Assembly: GCF_004217315.1 (NCBI RefSeq)
Contig: NZ_SGWR01000003.1
Span: 372,001 to 436,000 of the forward strand
Origin: Corticibacter populi
GTDB lineage: Bacteria; Pseudomonadota; Gammaproteobacteria; Burkholderiales; Burkholderiaceae_C
Reading direction: 5' to 3'
DNA length: 64,000 nt
Under the pieces are notes generated by a model. That model did no database searches. It was not told where the DNA came from and worked only from the letters and a program-made list of their open reading frames with translations. Positions 47,412 through 57,593 of the stretch are shown here, one piece after another. The position numbers and the translations under genes are program-made. The number at the start of each line of letters is the position of its first letter. The stretch's first letter is position 1.

Positions 47412-48853
47412 CGGCGGGTCTCCTCGCGCTGGCTCAGGATGGCGCGTGCGGCATCGGCCACGGCCGGCGTGTCGGCGCTGGCATTCTCGGGACGGTGGCG
47501 GGGCAGGGGCTCCGCATAGGCGATGGCCGCCGGCGCTGCATGGATGGTCAGCGGCGGTTGCAGACGCAGACGCGGGTGGGCAGCGGCGTCTGCATCCCCG
47601 GCCCCGGTGGCGGTGGCCTCGGCAATATCCGGGCACGGGTTGGCGTTGTACCAGATCGGTTCGAGCGATTGCAGCATGGCCGTGCGATCGGGCTGCTGCT
47701 CGGCCACCTGCCGGCCTTGCGGGTCTTCCCAGTGGTGCCCGCTCAGCACCTGCATCTCGATGCCGCAGTGGCCCATCACGGTGTCGATCTGCTCATCGTC
47801 GTAGGCATCGACGCCTTCCGGAGGTGGATGGATGTCGGTGCGCGGCATGACCTGCAGCGTGTAGAAGCCCCCTTCGAGGAGGTGCAGAATCGGCGCGGTG
47901 CGCTGGCCAAAGCGCAGGTACTGGCGGTTGACGGCCTGCTCCACGCGGGCCAGGGCCTCGGCCTCGTGCGGCCAGGGAAAAGGCGTCTCCTGCGGGGTGC
48001 CCGGGCCGTACCGGTTGCGGCGCCACTGTGCGCGTTGCAAGGCCACCGCGGCAAGCACGTCGCGCGGGGTGGCCGCCGTGGTGCTGGCGGTGATGGCGGC
48101 CAGATCGGGCGCGAACTCATGCTGCTCCAGCAGCGCCTGCGAGTCTTCCTGCAGGATGGCCATGGTTGGCAGGTATGTCAGCGGCGCAGGGGTGATGCCG
48201 GCCTGCTGGCGCCGGGCCGGCAGCAGTTCGGGATTGGCGGCGGCCAGACAGGCCATGCCGATTTCCGAACGGTCCGGCCACTCCTCGCCACCGCCGCCGG
48301 CGCGGCGGGGATTGTTGTGGCGCAGCGCCATGGGCCGCTCGATCAGTGGTTTGCCGCTGTCATCGGTCAGCGCCTCGGTCAGATCGGCAAACACGCCGCT
48401 CTGGCAGTCGATCAGGCGGGTCACATACTCGAAATGGGCGGTCTGGTAGAGCTGTTCGGGCCAGTCTTCGCCGCCATGGCGCGGATAGCGCGTGGCCGAT
48501 GCCAGCAGCTGGTCGCTGCGCCAGCGCAGCGCGCCCAGGTCCACGGCGTGGGCCGTGTCCCCCTCGTACATCGGAAAGTACAGCCAGCGTTCAGCGGCCC
48601 CGAAAGGCAGGTCCAGCGGGCCGGATTGCTCCAGCGCCGAGAGCCGCAGCGAGGTCGGGCGGTCACCCCACTGCCGGCTGATGTGGGCACAGAATAAGGT
48701 CGCGAGCGCCAGGACAAGGCCGATGGCGGCAAGCAGGGCCAGCCGCCATGCCGTGCGGCGGCGCGGCGCAGGGTGGGGGATGGATGTGTTGGGCATGAAC
48801 AAGGTGCTGTCGAAGGCATTTCCCGGGGCTGGCAGTATAGGCGTTGTAGCCAT
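47408..48853 (-). CDS. Membrane-anchored protein, unknown; partner of WG-repeat protein
   Basis: I do not recognise a family. The 481-residue product has one N-terminal membrane helix (about 36-58, LALLAAIGLVLALATLFCA) after a short Pro/Arg-rich lead, and a large soluble part facing the periplasm. It contains several conserved-looking Trp/Tyr clusters (ERWLYFPMYEGDTAH, EPIWYNANPCPD) and four or five Cys. It overlaps the WG-repeat gene by 4 bases, so the two probably form a two-protein system. The start may be 48853 or 48796; neither has a strong ribosome-binding site. Confidence 0.72.
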   Translation of the reverse strand: MATTPILPAPGNAFDSTLFMPNTSIPHPAPRRRTAWRLALLAAIGLVLALATLFCAHISRQWGDRPTSLRLSALEQSGPLDLPFGAAERWLYFPMYEGDTAHAVDLGALRWRSDQLLASATRYPRHGGEDWPEQLYQTAHFEYVTRLIDCQSGVFADLTEALTDDSGKPLIERPMALRHNNPRRAGGGGEEWPDRSEIGMACLAAANPELLPARRQQAGITPAPLTYLPTMAILQEDSQALLEQHEFAPDLAAITASTTAATPRDVLAAVALQRAQWRRNRYGPGTPQETPFPWPHEAEALARVEQAVNRQYLRFGQRTAPILHLLEGGFYTLQVMPRTDIHPPPEGVDAYDDEQIDTVMGHCGIEMQVLSGHHWEDPQGRQVAEQQPDRTAMLQSLEPIWYNANPCPDIAEATATGAGDADAAAHPRLRLQPPLTIHAAPAAIAYAEPLPRHRPENASADTPAVADAARAILSQREETRR

Positions 48854-48921
48854 TCGTCCAGGGCCAGGTGGATGGGCCGGCGCGGTGACCAGTTGCCATC
48901 AATATCAATACCGCCTGCGGC

Positions 48922-49812
48922 TCAGCGGCCGCGGAATGCCGCCATCACCTGCGCTGCCAGTGCGTCTTCCATCGCGCCGCCATTGGGCCGTTTCATCAGA
49001 ACCAACTGATACGCTCCGAGCTCCGGCAGGCCTGCATCATCAAGGCGCTTGAGTGGTGGGCGCACCAGGCTCTCCGGGAACGGGGCCACCGCCAGATCCG
49101 CCAGCATTGCGGCGCGCTGCCCCGCGCAATGGTCACACGAATAGACGATGCGGTAGCGCCACCCGGTGCGATCGAGTGCATCCAGCGCCATGGCGCGCCA
49201 GGGGCATCCTGGTTGCGCCAGTGCCAAGGGCAGCGGCGAGCGCTGGCCGGCAACCCCGCCATCCCTGCCTGCCCATACCAGGGGTTCGCTGTGGACGATC
49301 TCGCCGCGTCCATTCAGGTCCAGTCGTCCGCGCGTGATCAGCACGAGATCGAGTTCGCCGGCATCGAAGCGCGGCAACAGGGTGGCGCTGGTGGCGACGG
49401 AAACATCCATCTCGACCGCCGGAAAGGTGCGCGAGAAATGCGCGAGCACGGAGGAGAGGACGCGCTCGACCACGTCGTCGGTGGCGCCGAATCGCACACG
49501 GCCTTCGAGTGCCGGCGCCCGGAAGCGCCCGACCGCCTCGGCATTGATCTTGAGCAACTGCCTGGCGTAACCCAGCAGCAGCTCGCCTTCCCCGGTGAGA
49601 CTGACGTGCCGGGCCTCGCGGATGAACAGCGCCTGCCCGAGCATCTCCTCCATTCGCTTGATCTGCATGCTCAAGGCCGAAGGCGTGCGGAACAGCTGCT
49701 GGGCCGCACGGGTGAAGCTGCCGCTTTCGGCAATCGTCACGAAGGTGCGCAACACCTCGGTCTCCAGCAACGGCAAGGCCCGTCGCGCCAGATGACAATC
49801 GGCGTCGTCCAT
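48922..49812 (-). CDS. LysR-family regulator
   Basis: A 296-residue LysR protein with winged helix at about 15-72 (VLRTFVTIAESGSFTRAAQQLF, TPSALSMQIKRMEEMLG) and a full effector domain. It is divergent from the DUF1127 gene at 49950; the gap holds AT-rich DNA with an interrupted dyad CTTTAA-N12-TTAAAG (49822-49845), partly overlapping its own ribosome-binding site AAAGG. Target genes are not clear: it could regulate itself and the DUF1127 gene. The effector domain resembles those of regulators of small organic ligand pathways, without specific clues. Confidence 0.85.
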   Translation of the reverse strand: MDDADCHLARRALPLLETEVLRTFVTIAESGSFTRAAQQLFRTPSALSMQIKRMEEMLGQALFIREARHVSLTGEGELLLGYARQLLKINAEAVGRFRAPALEGRVRFGATDDVVERVLSSVLAHFSRTFPAVEMDVSVATSATLLPRFDAGELDLVLITRGRLDLNGRGEIVHSEPLVWAGRDGGVAGQRSPLPLALAQPGCPWRAMALDALDRTGWRYRIVYSCDHCAGQRAAMLADLAVAPFPESLVRPPLKRLDDAGLPELGAYQLVLMKRPNGGAMEDALAAQVMAAFRGR

Positions 49813-49949
49813 GCGTTAAACCTTTAAGAAAAATTGAAATTAAAGTGTAGTATTTTTCGTTTTACTGATCAATCATCCTTCGGCACAGTGTCTCTCGGCA
49901 CCGTTGCCATGGTGCCTTCTTTTTCAATGACCGGCAGGAGGACCACCCC

Positions 49950-50327
49950 ATGATGGATGACCAAGATAGACACGCGCGGACTCTGCAACTGGGTAGCAAG
50001 GCCGGCTGCCCGCAGTCCCCGAAACAGCCGCTGCCGCGCACTCCGATGCCTGTGCCGCCCGCGTTCGGGCTCATGCATGTGATTGGGATGGCCGTGTGGC
50101 GTTATCGCCGGCGGCGTTTGTTCCGGCGCCACCTCTTGCCCCTGCTGACGCTCGGCGATGATTTGCTGGGTGATCTCGGGTACCGCCGGGCCGACCTGCT
50201 GTGGGCCGCGCGCCTGCCGCTGCGCGTGGACGCCATCGGGGCACTCGTGGAGCGCCGGCGGCAACGGTCAGCGCGCCCGGCGATGCGTTGCCGGGCCCTG
50301 CCTCATGCATGCCGTGGAAAGGCATGA
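49950..50327 (+). CDS. DUF1127 domain protein
   Basis: A 125-residue basic protein. Its middle (about 51-90), RRRRLFRRHLLPLLTLGDDL then LGDLGYRRADLLWAARLPL, matches the DUF1127/YjiS pattern of an Arg-rich helix followed by L.D.G..R.D. Such small proteins have roles in RNA binding, phosphate and carbon metabolism in Alphaproteobacteria; here the role is unknown. The N-terminal 45 residues are disordered-looking and the C terminus is Arg/Cys-rich. AGGAGG precedes the start ATG by about 10 bases, supporting a real gene. It is divergent from a LysR gene. Confidence 0.7.
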   Translation: MMDDQDRHARTLQLGSKAGCPQSPKQPLPRTPMPVPPAFGLMHVIGMAVWRYRRRRLFRRHLLPLLTLGDDLLGDLGYRRADLLWAARLPLRVDAIGALVERRRQRSARPAMRCRALPHACRGKA

Positions 50328-50410
50328 GGAATTGCCGGAACAGGCTGCAGCCCACGCCAGGAGAGCGCCCTGCGGGTGCGGCCCGGCCAAGCGAATGACT
50401 CAGCGAATCT

Positions 50411-51553
<1,143 letters not shown>

Positions 51554-51721
51554 CGTGTTGGTCAACCCGCCCGGAGCGGGCTCATCATCGTCGTTCATGA
51601 AAGCAGCAACGCCGCACTGGGCCACGGGCCCGGTGCGGCGGCTCGATGCAGTGCGATGCCGCACGCAATGTCGATGCCAGGATGCCGGGTGGCCGCATGT
51701 CGCCACCCCCATTCAGCCGGA

Positions 51722-53659
51722 TCAGTCCTTCTTGACTTCCTTGACTTCGGCATCCACCACATCGTCCTGGGCGGGCTGGGCCTGCTCGGCGCCACCGGCG
51801 GCTGCGGTACCGCCTTCGGCGTTGCGGGCGGCGGCCTGGGCTTCGGCATAGACTTTCTCGCCCAGTTTCTGGCTGGCCGTCAGCAGCTCGGCGGACTTGC
51901 TGGTGATGGCATCCTTGTCCTCGCCCTTGAGGGCTTCTTCCAGCTCGGCAGCGGCCTTCTCGATGGCTTCCTTGTCAGCGGCATCGAGCTTGTCGCCATG
52001 TTCGGCCAGCGACTTGCGGATGTTGTGCAGCGTGGCTTCGCCCTCGTTCTTGGCCTGCACCACTTCGAGCTTCTTCTTGTCCTCGGCGGCGTTGAGCTCG
52101 GCGTCCTTGACCATCTGCTGGATCTCGTCCTCCGACAGGCCCGAGTTGGCCTTGATGGTGATCTTGTTTTCCTTGCCGGTGCCCTTGTCCTTGGCCGAGA
52201 CGTGCAGGATGCCGTTGGCGTCGATGTCGAAGCTCACCTCGATCTGCGGCGTGCCGCGTGGAGCGGGTGCGATGCCTTCCAGATTGAACTCGCCCAGCAG
52301 CTTGTTGGCGCTGGCGATTTCGCGCTCGCCCTGGTAGACCTTGATGGTCACGGCCGGCTGGTTGTCGTCGGCGGTGGAGTAGGTCTGCGCGTGCTTGGTC
52401 GGGATCGTGGTGTTCTTGTTGATCATCTTGGTCATCACGCCGCCCAGGGTTTCGATACCCAGAGACAGCGGGGTGACGTCGAGCAACAGCACGTCGGAGC
52501 GGTCACCCGAGAGCACCTGGCCCTGGATGGCGGCGCCCACGGCCACGGCTTCGTCAGGGTTGACGTCGCGGCGCGGTTCCTTGCCGAAGAATTCCTTGAC
52601 CTTTTCCTGCACCTTGGGCATGCGGGTCTGTCCGCCGACCAGGATCACATCGTCGATGTCGGAGACCTTCACGCCGGCATCCTTGATGGCGGTGCGGCAG
52701 GGCTCGATCGAGCGGACGATCAGGTCTTCCACCAGCGATTCCAGCTTGGCGCGCGTGAGCTTGATGTTCAGGTGCTTCGGGCCCGAGGCATCGGCGGTGA
52801 TGTAGGGCAGGTTGATGTCGGTCTGCGTGCTGTTGGAAAGCTCGATCTTGGCCTTTTCGGCGGCTTCCTTCAGGCGCTGCAGGGCCAGCACGTCCTTGGA
52901 CAGGTCGACGCCTTGCTCTTTCTTGAACTCGTCGATGATGTAGTTGATGATGCGCTGGTCGAAGTCCTCGCCACCCAGGAAGGTGTCGCCGTTGGTCGAG
53001 AGTACTTCGAACTGCTTTTCGCCGTCCACGTCGGCGATTTCGATGATCGAGACGTCGAAGGTGCCGCCGCCGAGGTCATACACGGCGATCTTGCGGTCGC
53101 CCTTGCCGGCCTTGTCCAAGCCGAAGGCCAAGGCTGCGGCGGTGGGTTCGTTGATGATGCGCTTGACTTCCAGGCCGGCGATGCGGCCGGCATCCTTGGT
53201 GGCCTGGCGCTGGGCGTCGTTGAAGTAGGCCGGCACGGTGATGACGGCTTCGGTGACGGTCTCGCCCAGGAAGTCCTCGGCGGTCTTCTTCATCTTGCGC
53301 AGGATCTCGGCGCTGACCTGCTGGGGCGCGAGCTTCTGGCCGCGGGCCTCGACCCAGGCGTCGCCGTTGTCGGCCTTGATGATCTTGAAGGGCATCTTCT
53401 CGATGTCCTTCTGCACTTCCTTGTCCTCGAAGCGGCGACCGATCAGGCGCTTGACGGCGTAGATGGTGTTCGCGGCGTTGGTGACGGCCTGGCGCTTGGC
53501 CGAGGCACCGACCAGGATTTCGCCGTCCTGCTGGTAGGCGACGATCGACGGCGTGGTGCGGGCGCCTTCGCTGTTCTCGATGACGCGGGTGGAATTGCCT
53601 TCCATCACCGCCACACAACTGTTGGTGGTGCCCAGGTCGATACCGATGATTTTTGCCAT
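51722..53659 (-). CDS. dnaK: Chaperone protein DnaK (Hsp70)
   Basis: A 645-residue Hsp70 with ATPase domain (about 1-385, starting [20 protein letters not shown], with [13 protein letters not shown] and [15 protein letters not shown]), linker and substrate-binding domain, ending in the [13 protein letters not shown] tail typical of bacterial DnaK. It binds exposed hydrophobic peptides in an ATP-controlled cycle with DnaJ and GrpE. A sigma-32-like site lies upstream, so it can be induced both from the grpE promoter and from its own. Confidence 0.97.
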   Translation of the reverse strand: MAKIIGIDLGTTNSCVAVMEGNSTRVIENSEGARTTPSIVAYQQDGEILVGASAKRQAVTNAANTIYAVKRLIGRRFEDKEVQKDIEKMPFKIIKADNGDAWVEARGQKLAPQQVSAEILRKMKKTAEDFLGETVTEAVITVPAYFNDAQRQATKDAGRIAGLEVKRIINEPTAAALAFGLDKAGKGDRKIAVYDLGGGTFDVSIIEIADVDGEKQFEVLSTNGDTFLGGEDFDQRIINYIIDEFKKEQGVDLSKDVLALQRLKEAAEKAKIELSNSTQTDINLPYITADASGPKHLNIKLTRAKLESLVEDLIVRSIEPCRTAIKDAGVKVSDIDDVILVGGQTRMPKVQEKVKEFFGKEPRRDVNPDEAVAVGAAIQGQVLSGDRSDVLLLDVTPLSLGIETLGGVMTKMINKNTTIPTKHAQTYSTADDNQPAVTIKVYQGEREIASANKLLGEFNLEGIAPAPRGTPQIEVSFDIDANGILHVSAKDKGTGKENKITIKANSGLSEDEIQQMVKDAELNAAEDKKKLEVVQAKNEGEATLHNIRKSLAEHGDKLDAADKEAIEKAAAELEEALKGEDKDAITSKSAELLTASQKLGEKVYAEAQAAARNAEGGTAAAGGAEQAQPAQDDVVDAEVKEVKKD

Positions 53660-53700
53660 TTGATTCTTCTCCTTAGACTGCGTGAATATGGGAATGCTCG

Positions 53701-53732
53701 CTATGTGTGGCCCGTGGCGGAGGATTCAAGGG
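53701..53732 (-). promoter_or_regulatory. Possible sigma-32 promoter for dnaK
   Basis: On the minus strand CCCTTGAA (53725-53732) matches the heat-shock -35 element; a weaker -10, CACACATAG (53701-53709), follows after 15 bases. It is in the 128-base grpE-dnaK gap, close enough to drive dnaK. The -10 fit is only partial, so this is a candidate. Confidence 0.45.
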
Positions 53733-53787
53733 CGGTCGGCGCGAAAAGATTCGCGCGCCGCGGCGACGCTCCCCACCGGGGCACGGC

Positions 53788-54378
53788 TCACCGCTCGGCG
53801 GCCACCGTCACCAGGGCGGGGCGCAGCACGCGCTCGCCGATGGCATAGCCCTTTTGCAGCACGCCAACGATGGTGTTGGGGGCCTGGTCGGCCGGCACGG
53901 CACTGATGGCCTGGTGGTGGTGCGGATCGAACTTGTCGCCGACCGCGGGAGCGATGGTGTGCAGCTTGTGGCGCTCGAACACCGATTGCAGCTGGCTCTG
54001 GGTAGCGCGGGTGCCTTCGAGCAATTGCTCGGCGCTGGCCGATTCGATCGCCAGCGCGGCATCGAGGCTGTCGGCCACGGCCAGCAGGTCGTGGGCGAAG
54101 GATTCGATGCCGAACTTGCGGGCCTTGGAGACATCCTCCTCGGCGCGGCGGCGGGCATTCTCGGCATCGGCCTTGGCGCGCAGGTATTGCTCGGACAGTT
54201 CGGTGTTCTGGGCCTTGAGGGCTTGCTGCTCTCCGAGCTGTGTCCTGAGGGCTTCGACTTCGGCGTGCAGACCGGCCAGTTCCTCATTGACGTCCGGTTC
54301 CGTCTGCCGGGCCTGGAACTGGTCTGGCGTATTGCCGGGCTGATGGGAGGCTGCGGTGGTTTTCTCGGTTTCTGACAT
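53788..54378 (-). CDS. grpE: Nucleotide exchange factor GrpE
   Basis: A 196-residue GrpE with the long coiled-coil helix (about 30-85, [20 protein letters not shown]) and the C-terminal head with [12 protein letters not shown] and [21 protein letters not shown], the GrpE signature. It releases ADP from DnaK. ATG 54378 (MSETEKTT) is preferred; a frame extending to 54522 would run through the promoter. A GCGCGAA/TTCGCGC hairpin follows in the gap to dnaK. It heads the heat-shock cluster. Confidence 0.95.
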   Translation of the reverse strand: MSETEKTTAASHQPGNTPDQFQARQTEPDVNEELAGLHAEVEALRTQLGEQQALKAQNTELSEQYLRAKADAENARRRAEEDVSKARKFGIESFAHDLLAVADSLDAALAIESASAEQLLEGTRATQSQLQSVFERHKLHTIAPAVGDKFDPHHHQAISAVPADQAPNTIVGVLQKGYAIGERVLRPALVTVAAER

Positions 54379-54461
54379 GTTCGGAATGGCTTGGGATGGT
54401 GGGTTGAATGCGGCGGCACGGCAATGGCAGATGGCACCATGGCCGTGCTTTATCACACGGC

Positions 54462-54489
54462 ATCTGGGGGCAGCCTGCCAAGTTTCAAG
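54462..54489 (-). promoter_or_regulatory. Sigma-32 heat-shock promoter for grpE
   Basis: On the minus strand CTTGAAA (54483-54489) is followed after 13 bases by CCCCAGAT (54462-54469), a near-perfect match to the sigma-32 consensus CTTGAAA-N(11-16)-CCCCATNT. It lies about 85 bases upstream of the grpE ATG. No CIRCE element is seen, so control is probably by sigma-32 rather than HrcA here. Confidence 0.75.
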
Positions 54490-54502
54490 AACCGGGGTTG
54501 TA

Positions 54503-55216
54503 TCAGATCCGCCGATGCGCATCCACCATGCCTTCCAGTGAGGCGATGTTCAGGATATGCAGGCCGGAGCGGTCCCGCAGGATGAGGCCCTTGCGCTGCC
54601 ATTTCGAGAGGATGCGGCTGACGGTTTCGGCGCGTATGCCGAGTTTGGTCGCCACGTGCATCCAGGATAGCGGCAACCGGACCGGATTGGCATTGCGCGG
54701 ACGTCCGAACCTCAGCACGTATTCGGCCAGGCGCTGTTCCGCCGTGCTGGAGGTCAGCCAGTCGATCTGTTCCGTATGGTGATGCAGCAGCCATGCGCTG
54801 TTGCTGATGACGCGCAGGGCGAATTCCGGCTGGGTCTGGCAGAACCGGCGCAGGCAGCGATCGCTGAACAGCCAACCCCGGCCAGGGGTGCTGGCGCGGA
54901 TGGTATGCCAGTGCAATTGGGGCTGGGCGAAGATCGATGGCAGCGCGGCAAAGGCACCAGGCCGGATGTGCCCGAAGATTTTCTCGTCGCCTTCGGGCGT
55001 GTAGCGCAGCCCTTGCAACTCGCCGGAACAGACCAGCAGGCAGTCTCGGCAAGGCTGACCATGCAAAAAAATTTTCTCTTCTGCCTTGAACGACAGGGGG
55101 CGGGCTTCACGGGTCAATTGTCCCAGGGCCAGCGCGTCCAGGCCGGCGAACCAGGCGAGGCCTTCCAGGTGCGGCAGTTGAGCATGTTCGGCGTTTTCGC
55201 GATTGACCAAAGTCAT
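54503..55216 (-). CDS. Crp/Fnr-type regulator with internal Cys cluster
   Basis: A 237-residue protein with a cyclic-nucleotide-like beta-roll (about 20-130) and a C-terminal Crp/Fnr helix-turn-helix (about 175-215, [21 protein letters not shown]). It lacks the N-terminal Cys set of FNR, but C56, C59 and C63 form CxxCxxxC inside the beta-roll at [14 protein letters not shown], which is unusual. This might bind metal, heme or an Fe-S cluster, or respond to oxidation. It is divergent from the TonB-receptor operon 152 bases away and is its likely regulator. Its 3' end lies 13 bases from the grpE promoter. Confidence 0.85.
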   Translation of the reverse strand: MTLVNRENAEHAQLPHLEGLAWFAGLDALALGQLTREARPLSFKAEEKIFLHGQPCRDCLLVCSGELQGLRYTPEGDEKIFGHIRPGAFAALPSIFAQPQLHWHTIRASTPGRGWLFSDRCLRRFCQTQPEFALRVISNSAWLLHHHTEQIDWLTSSTAEQRLAEYVLRFGRPRNANPVRLPLSWMHVATKLGIRAETVSRILSKWQRKGLILRDRSGLHILNIASLEGMVDAHRRI

Positions 55217-55297
55217 TTGATGAAAAGGAATGGTCCTGGAAAATTAAGGATACTGATTTGCATTACGTTCGAATTGTAGAAGCAATGACGTTTGTTT

Positions 55298-55320
55298 GTC
55301 GGGTGGGGGGTCTGCCCGAC
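55298..55320 (+). promoter_or_regulatory. Leader hairpin before TonB receptor gene
   Basis: GTCGGG (55298-55303) and CCCGAC (55315-55320) can pair around an 11-base G-rich loop, 48 bases upstream of the receptor start. It may be a leader structure affecting translation or simply a GC-rich hairpin. No known riboswitch pattern is visible. Confidence 0.3.
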
Positions 55321-55367
55321 GGGGCTTGAATTCTGAGCGATGCGGCTCTTTCTTGATGAGGAAAAAA

Positions 55368-57542
55368 ATGCGTAAAACGACATGGGCTGCCGTCACGGCG
55401 GTGGCCGCGTTGGCGTGTCTTGCAACCCCGGCCCTGGCGCAGGTCCGGACGCTCGATGCCGTCAATGTCTATGCGGGAAGCGAACAGCCGAACTGGCAGA
55501 AGCTGCGCAGCAGCGAGTCGCGGGTGCGGGCCAGGGGCGGCTCCCCCGAGGAGGTCACACTGGAGACGACGTCTTCCCAGCACGTCTCGGTGATTACCGA
55601 GGACGAGCTCAACATGGTCAACGCCATGAACACGCTGGACGTGATGGAGCGCCTGCCCGGCGTGACGGTGACGCGCACCGGCAGCCTGGACGGCACCATC
55701 GTGCTGCGCGGCCAGAACAGCAGCAACTTCCGGGTGCCGATGTTCATCAATGGCGACCGCTTCCGTGGCCGCCCGGCCTTCCAGTTCATGATGATCAGTC
55801 CGACCGAGCTCGAACGCGTCGAGGTCATCCGCGGCCCCGCCTCGATCCGCTACGGCAGCGACGGGCTCTCGGGGCTGGTCAATTTCGTCACCAAGAAGCC
55901 CAAGGGCACGCTGGGCGAGCGCTTCACGCTGCAGGGCGGCCAGTTGGATGTGACCTACCGCTCCAACGGCAATGGCCTGCAGGGCAATGTGAGTGTGGAG
56001 GCCGCAGGCAACAACGTCGATTTCCGCGCCTACGCCATGGCGCGCCAGTCGCAGAAATACGACACCCCTGCCGGGGAGATCCGCAACAGCGACTACAAGA
56101 CCGCCGGCGCGGGCTTTGCCGCCGGCTGGATGCCCAACGCCAACGAGCGCTACGAGCTGAGCTACCGCTACGGGGAAATCCGCGATGGCTCCTCCAACGC
56201 CACGACCACCGAGAACAACTGGGGGCGGCGCGTGCCGCTGAACATCCACCAGGGGCGTCTTGGCTATGAAGGCACGTTCGAAGACCGCTGGTTCAGCCGC
56301 ATCGATGCCAGCCTGTATCTGAATATCTTCGAGTCGCTGCTGGAGACCAACACCATCAGCAACAACGGCAACACTTTCCGCCGCCAGACCAACAACGTGC
56401 GCGGGCCGAACATTTTCGGCGGCCACCTGACGGTGGAGACGCCGCGCGACGAGCGCGGGCTGGAATGGGCATTCGGGCTGGACTTCGCCAATGACCACTG
56501 GCTGGGCGGCAAGACGCGCATCGAGACCCAGGATGTTGCCACCGACTCCTGGACGGACAACGGTAACCCGCGTACCGGACGCAAGTTCACCCAGTTCAAC
56601 ACCGGCCTGTTCGCGCTGGCGGACTGGGAACTGCGCCCGGGCTGGAGCATCAATGCGGGCAGCCGCTTCGACTACTACCTGTCCGATACCGAGGTGGCCT
56701 TCCTGGAAAGTGAAGACCTGCGCCCCTTGTTCGAGGCCGCCCAGGACACCAGTACCACGCACTGGACCGGCAGCATCGGCACCTCGTACTTCGTCAACGA
56801 AACGGTGGAGCTGACAGCCAGTTATGGCACGGGCTTTCGCATGCCATGGCATTCGGAGATGTTCAGCTCGGGCTGGAATGGCACAACCTATACCATCCCC
56901 AACCCCAATCTGAAGCCGGAGGAGTCGATCACCGCGGAAGTCGGCGCGCGTCTGCATTTGCCGAAAGCCTTCGTGGACTTTGCCGTGTTCGATACACGCT
57001 ATCGCAACTACCTTGGCACGGTGCAAAGTACTTACCTGGGCCAGCCTGCGACGCAGACGGTGAACCTTGGCAAGGTGCATACCAAAGGCCTTGAACTGGC
57101 CGGCAAGTGGCAGTTGACCGGCCGGGTCAACCTGCACGGCAACGCGGCCTATGTGCGTGGCACCAACCGCCTGACCGGCGCGCCGGTCAGCGGCCTGGCA
57201 CCGTGGAGCGGGCTGGTTGGCGCACAGTACGTGGGCGGCAATGACGCCTGGGCCGTCACCGGCGAGGTGCAGTTCGCCAAAGGCCAGAACCGCTGGGATC
57301 CCGCCACCGAGTACCGCACCGGCGGCTATGGCGTGGTCAACCTCTATGCGCAGTTGCAACTGGACCGGCTGGGCTTCGAGCAGTTGCAGAACACGCAACT
57401 GGTGCTGGGTGTGACGAACCTGTTTGACAAGGAATACCGCTCGGCCAGCACCGGCTCGACCATGAGCCGGCCCATGTCGGAGCTGAACCCGCTGCTCTCG
57501 CCCGGCCGCAGTGTCAACCTGACGCTGCGCACCCGGTTCTAA
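55368..57542 (+). CDS. TonB-dependent outer-membrane receptor (heme/siderophore type)
   Basis: A 724-residue receptor: signal peptide (about 1-25, ATPALAQ), plug domain (about 65-190, with SVITEDELNMVNAMNTLDVM and VEVIRGPASIRYGSDGLSG) and a 22-strand barrel ending in LRTRF with C-terminal Phe. The FRPAP/NPEL-like sequence typical of heme receptors is not obvious; TYTIPNPNLKPEESITAEVG is the usual TonB-receptor turn. It imports an iron, heme or other metal complex. ATG 55368 follows GAGG and starts the signal; 55356 is a second option. It heads an operon with an ABC importer. Substrate is inferred only as a metal-type ligand. Confidence 0.9.
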   Translation: MRKTTWAAVTAVAALACLATPALAQVRTLDAVNVYAGSEQPNWQKLRSSESRVRARGGSPEEVTLETTSSQHVSVITEDELNMVNAMNTLDVMERLPGVTVTRTGSLDGTIVLRGQNSSNFRVPMFINGDRFRGRPAFQFMMISPTELERVEVIRGPASIRYGSDGLSGLVNFVTKKPKGTLGERFTLQGGQLDVTYRSNGNGLQGNVSVEAAGNNVDFRAYAMARQSQKYDTPAGEIRNSDYKTAGAGFAAGWMPNANERYELSYRYGEIRDGSSNATTTENNWGRRVPLNIHQGRLGYEGTFEDRWFSRIDASLYLNIFESLLETNTISNNGNTFRRQTNNVRGPNIFGGHLTVETPRDERGLEWAFGLDFANDHWLGGKTRIETQDVATDSWTDNGNPRTGRKFTQFNTGLFALADWELRPGWSINAGSRFDYYLSDTEVAFLESEDLRPLFEAAQDTSTTHWTGSIGTSYFVNETVELTASYGTGFRMPWHSEMFSSGWNGTTYTIPNPNLKPEESITAEVGARLHLPKAFVDFAVFDTRYRNYLGTVQSTYLGQPATQTVNLGKVHTKGLELAGKWQLTGRVNLHGNAAYVRGTNRLTGAPVSGLAPWSGLVGAQYVGGNDAWAVTGEVQFAKGQNRWDPATEYRTGGYGVVNLYAQLQLDRLGFEQLQNTQLVLGVTNLFDKEYRSASTGSTMSRPMSELNPLLSPGRSVNLTLRTRF

Positions 57543-57545
57543 GCC

Positions 57546-57593
57546 ATGTCCATGTCCATGTCCATGTCCATGTCCATGTCCATGTCCATGTCC
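57546..57593 (+). repeat. (ATGTCC)8 tandem repeat at the start of the binding-protein gene
   Basis: Eight perfect copies of ATGTCC run from 57546 to 57593 and are followed by one more ATG at 57594. They encode Met-Ser repeats and give nine in-frame start codons in a row right after the receptor stop. Change in copy number would not shift the frame but would alter start choice and the signal-peptide lead. Confidence 0.9.

Noticed and set aside
54379-54502. CIRCE element (HrcA operator) in front of grpE
   Set aside because: No TTAGCACTC-N9-GAGTGCTAA pattern is present; a sigma-32 promoter is seen instead.
57546-57593. ATGTCC repeats as a CRISPR-like array
   Set aside because: Units are 6 bp and contiguous with no spacers; it is a simple-sequence repeat inside a gene.
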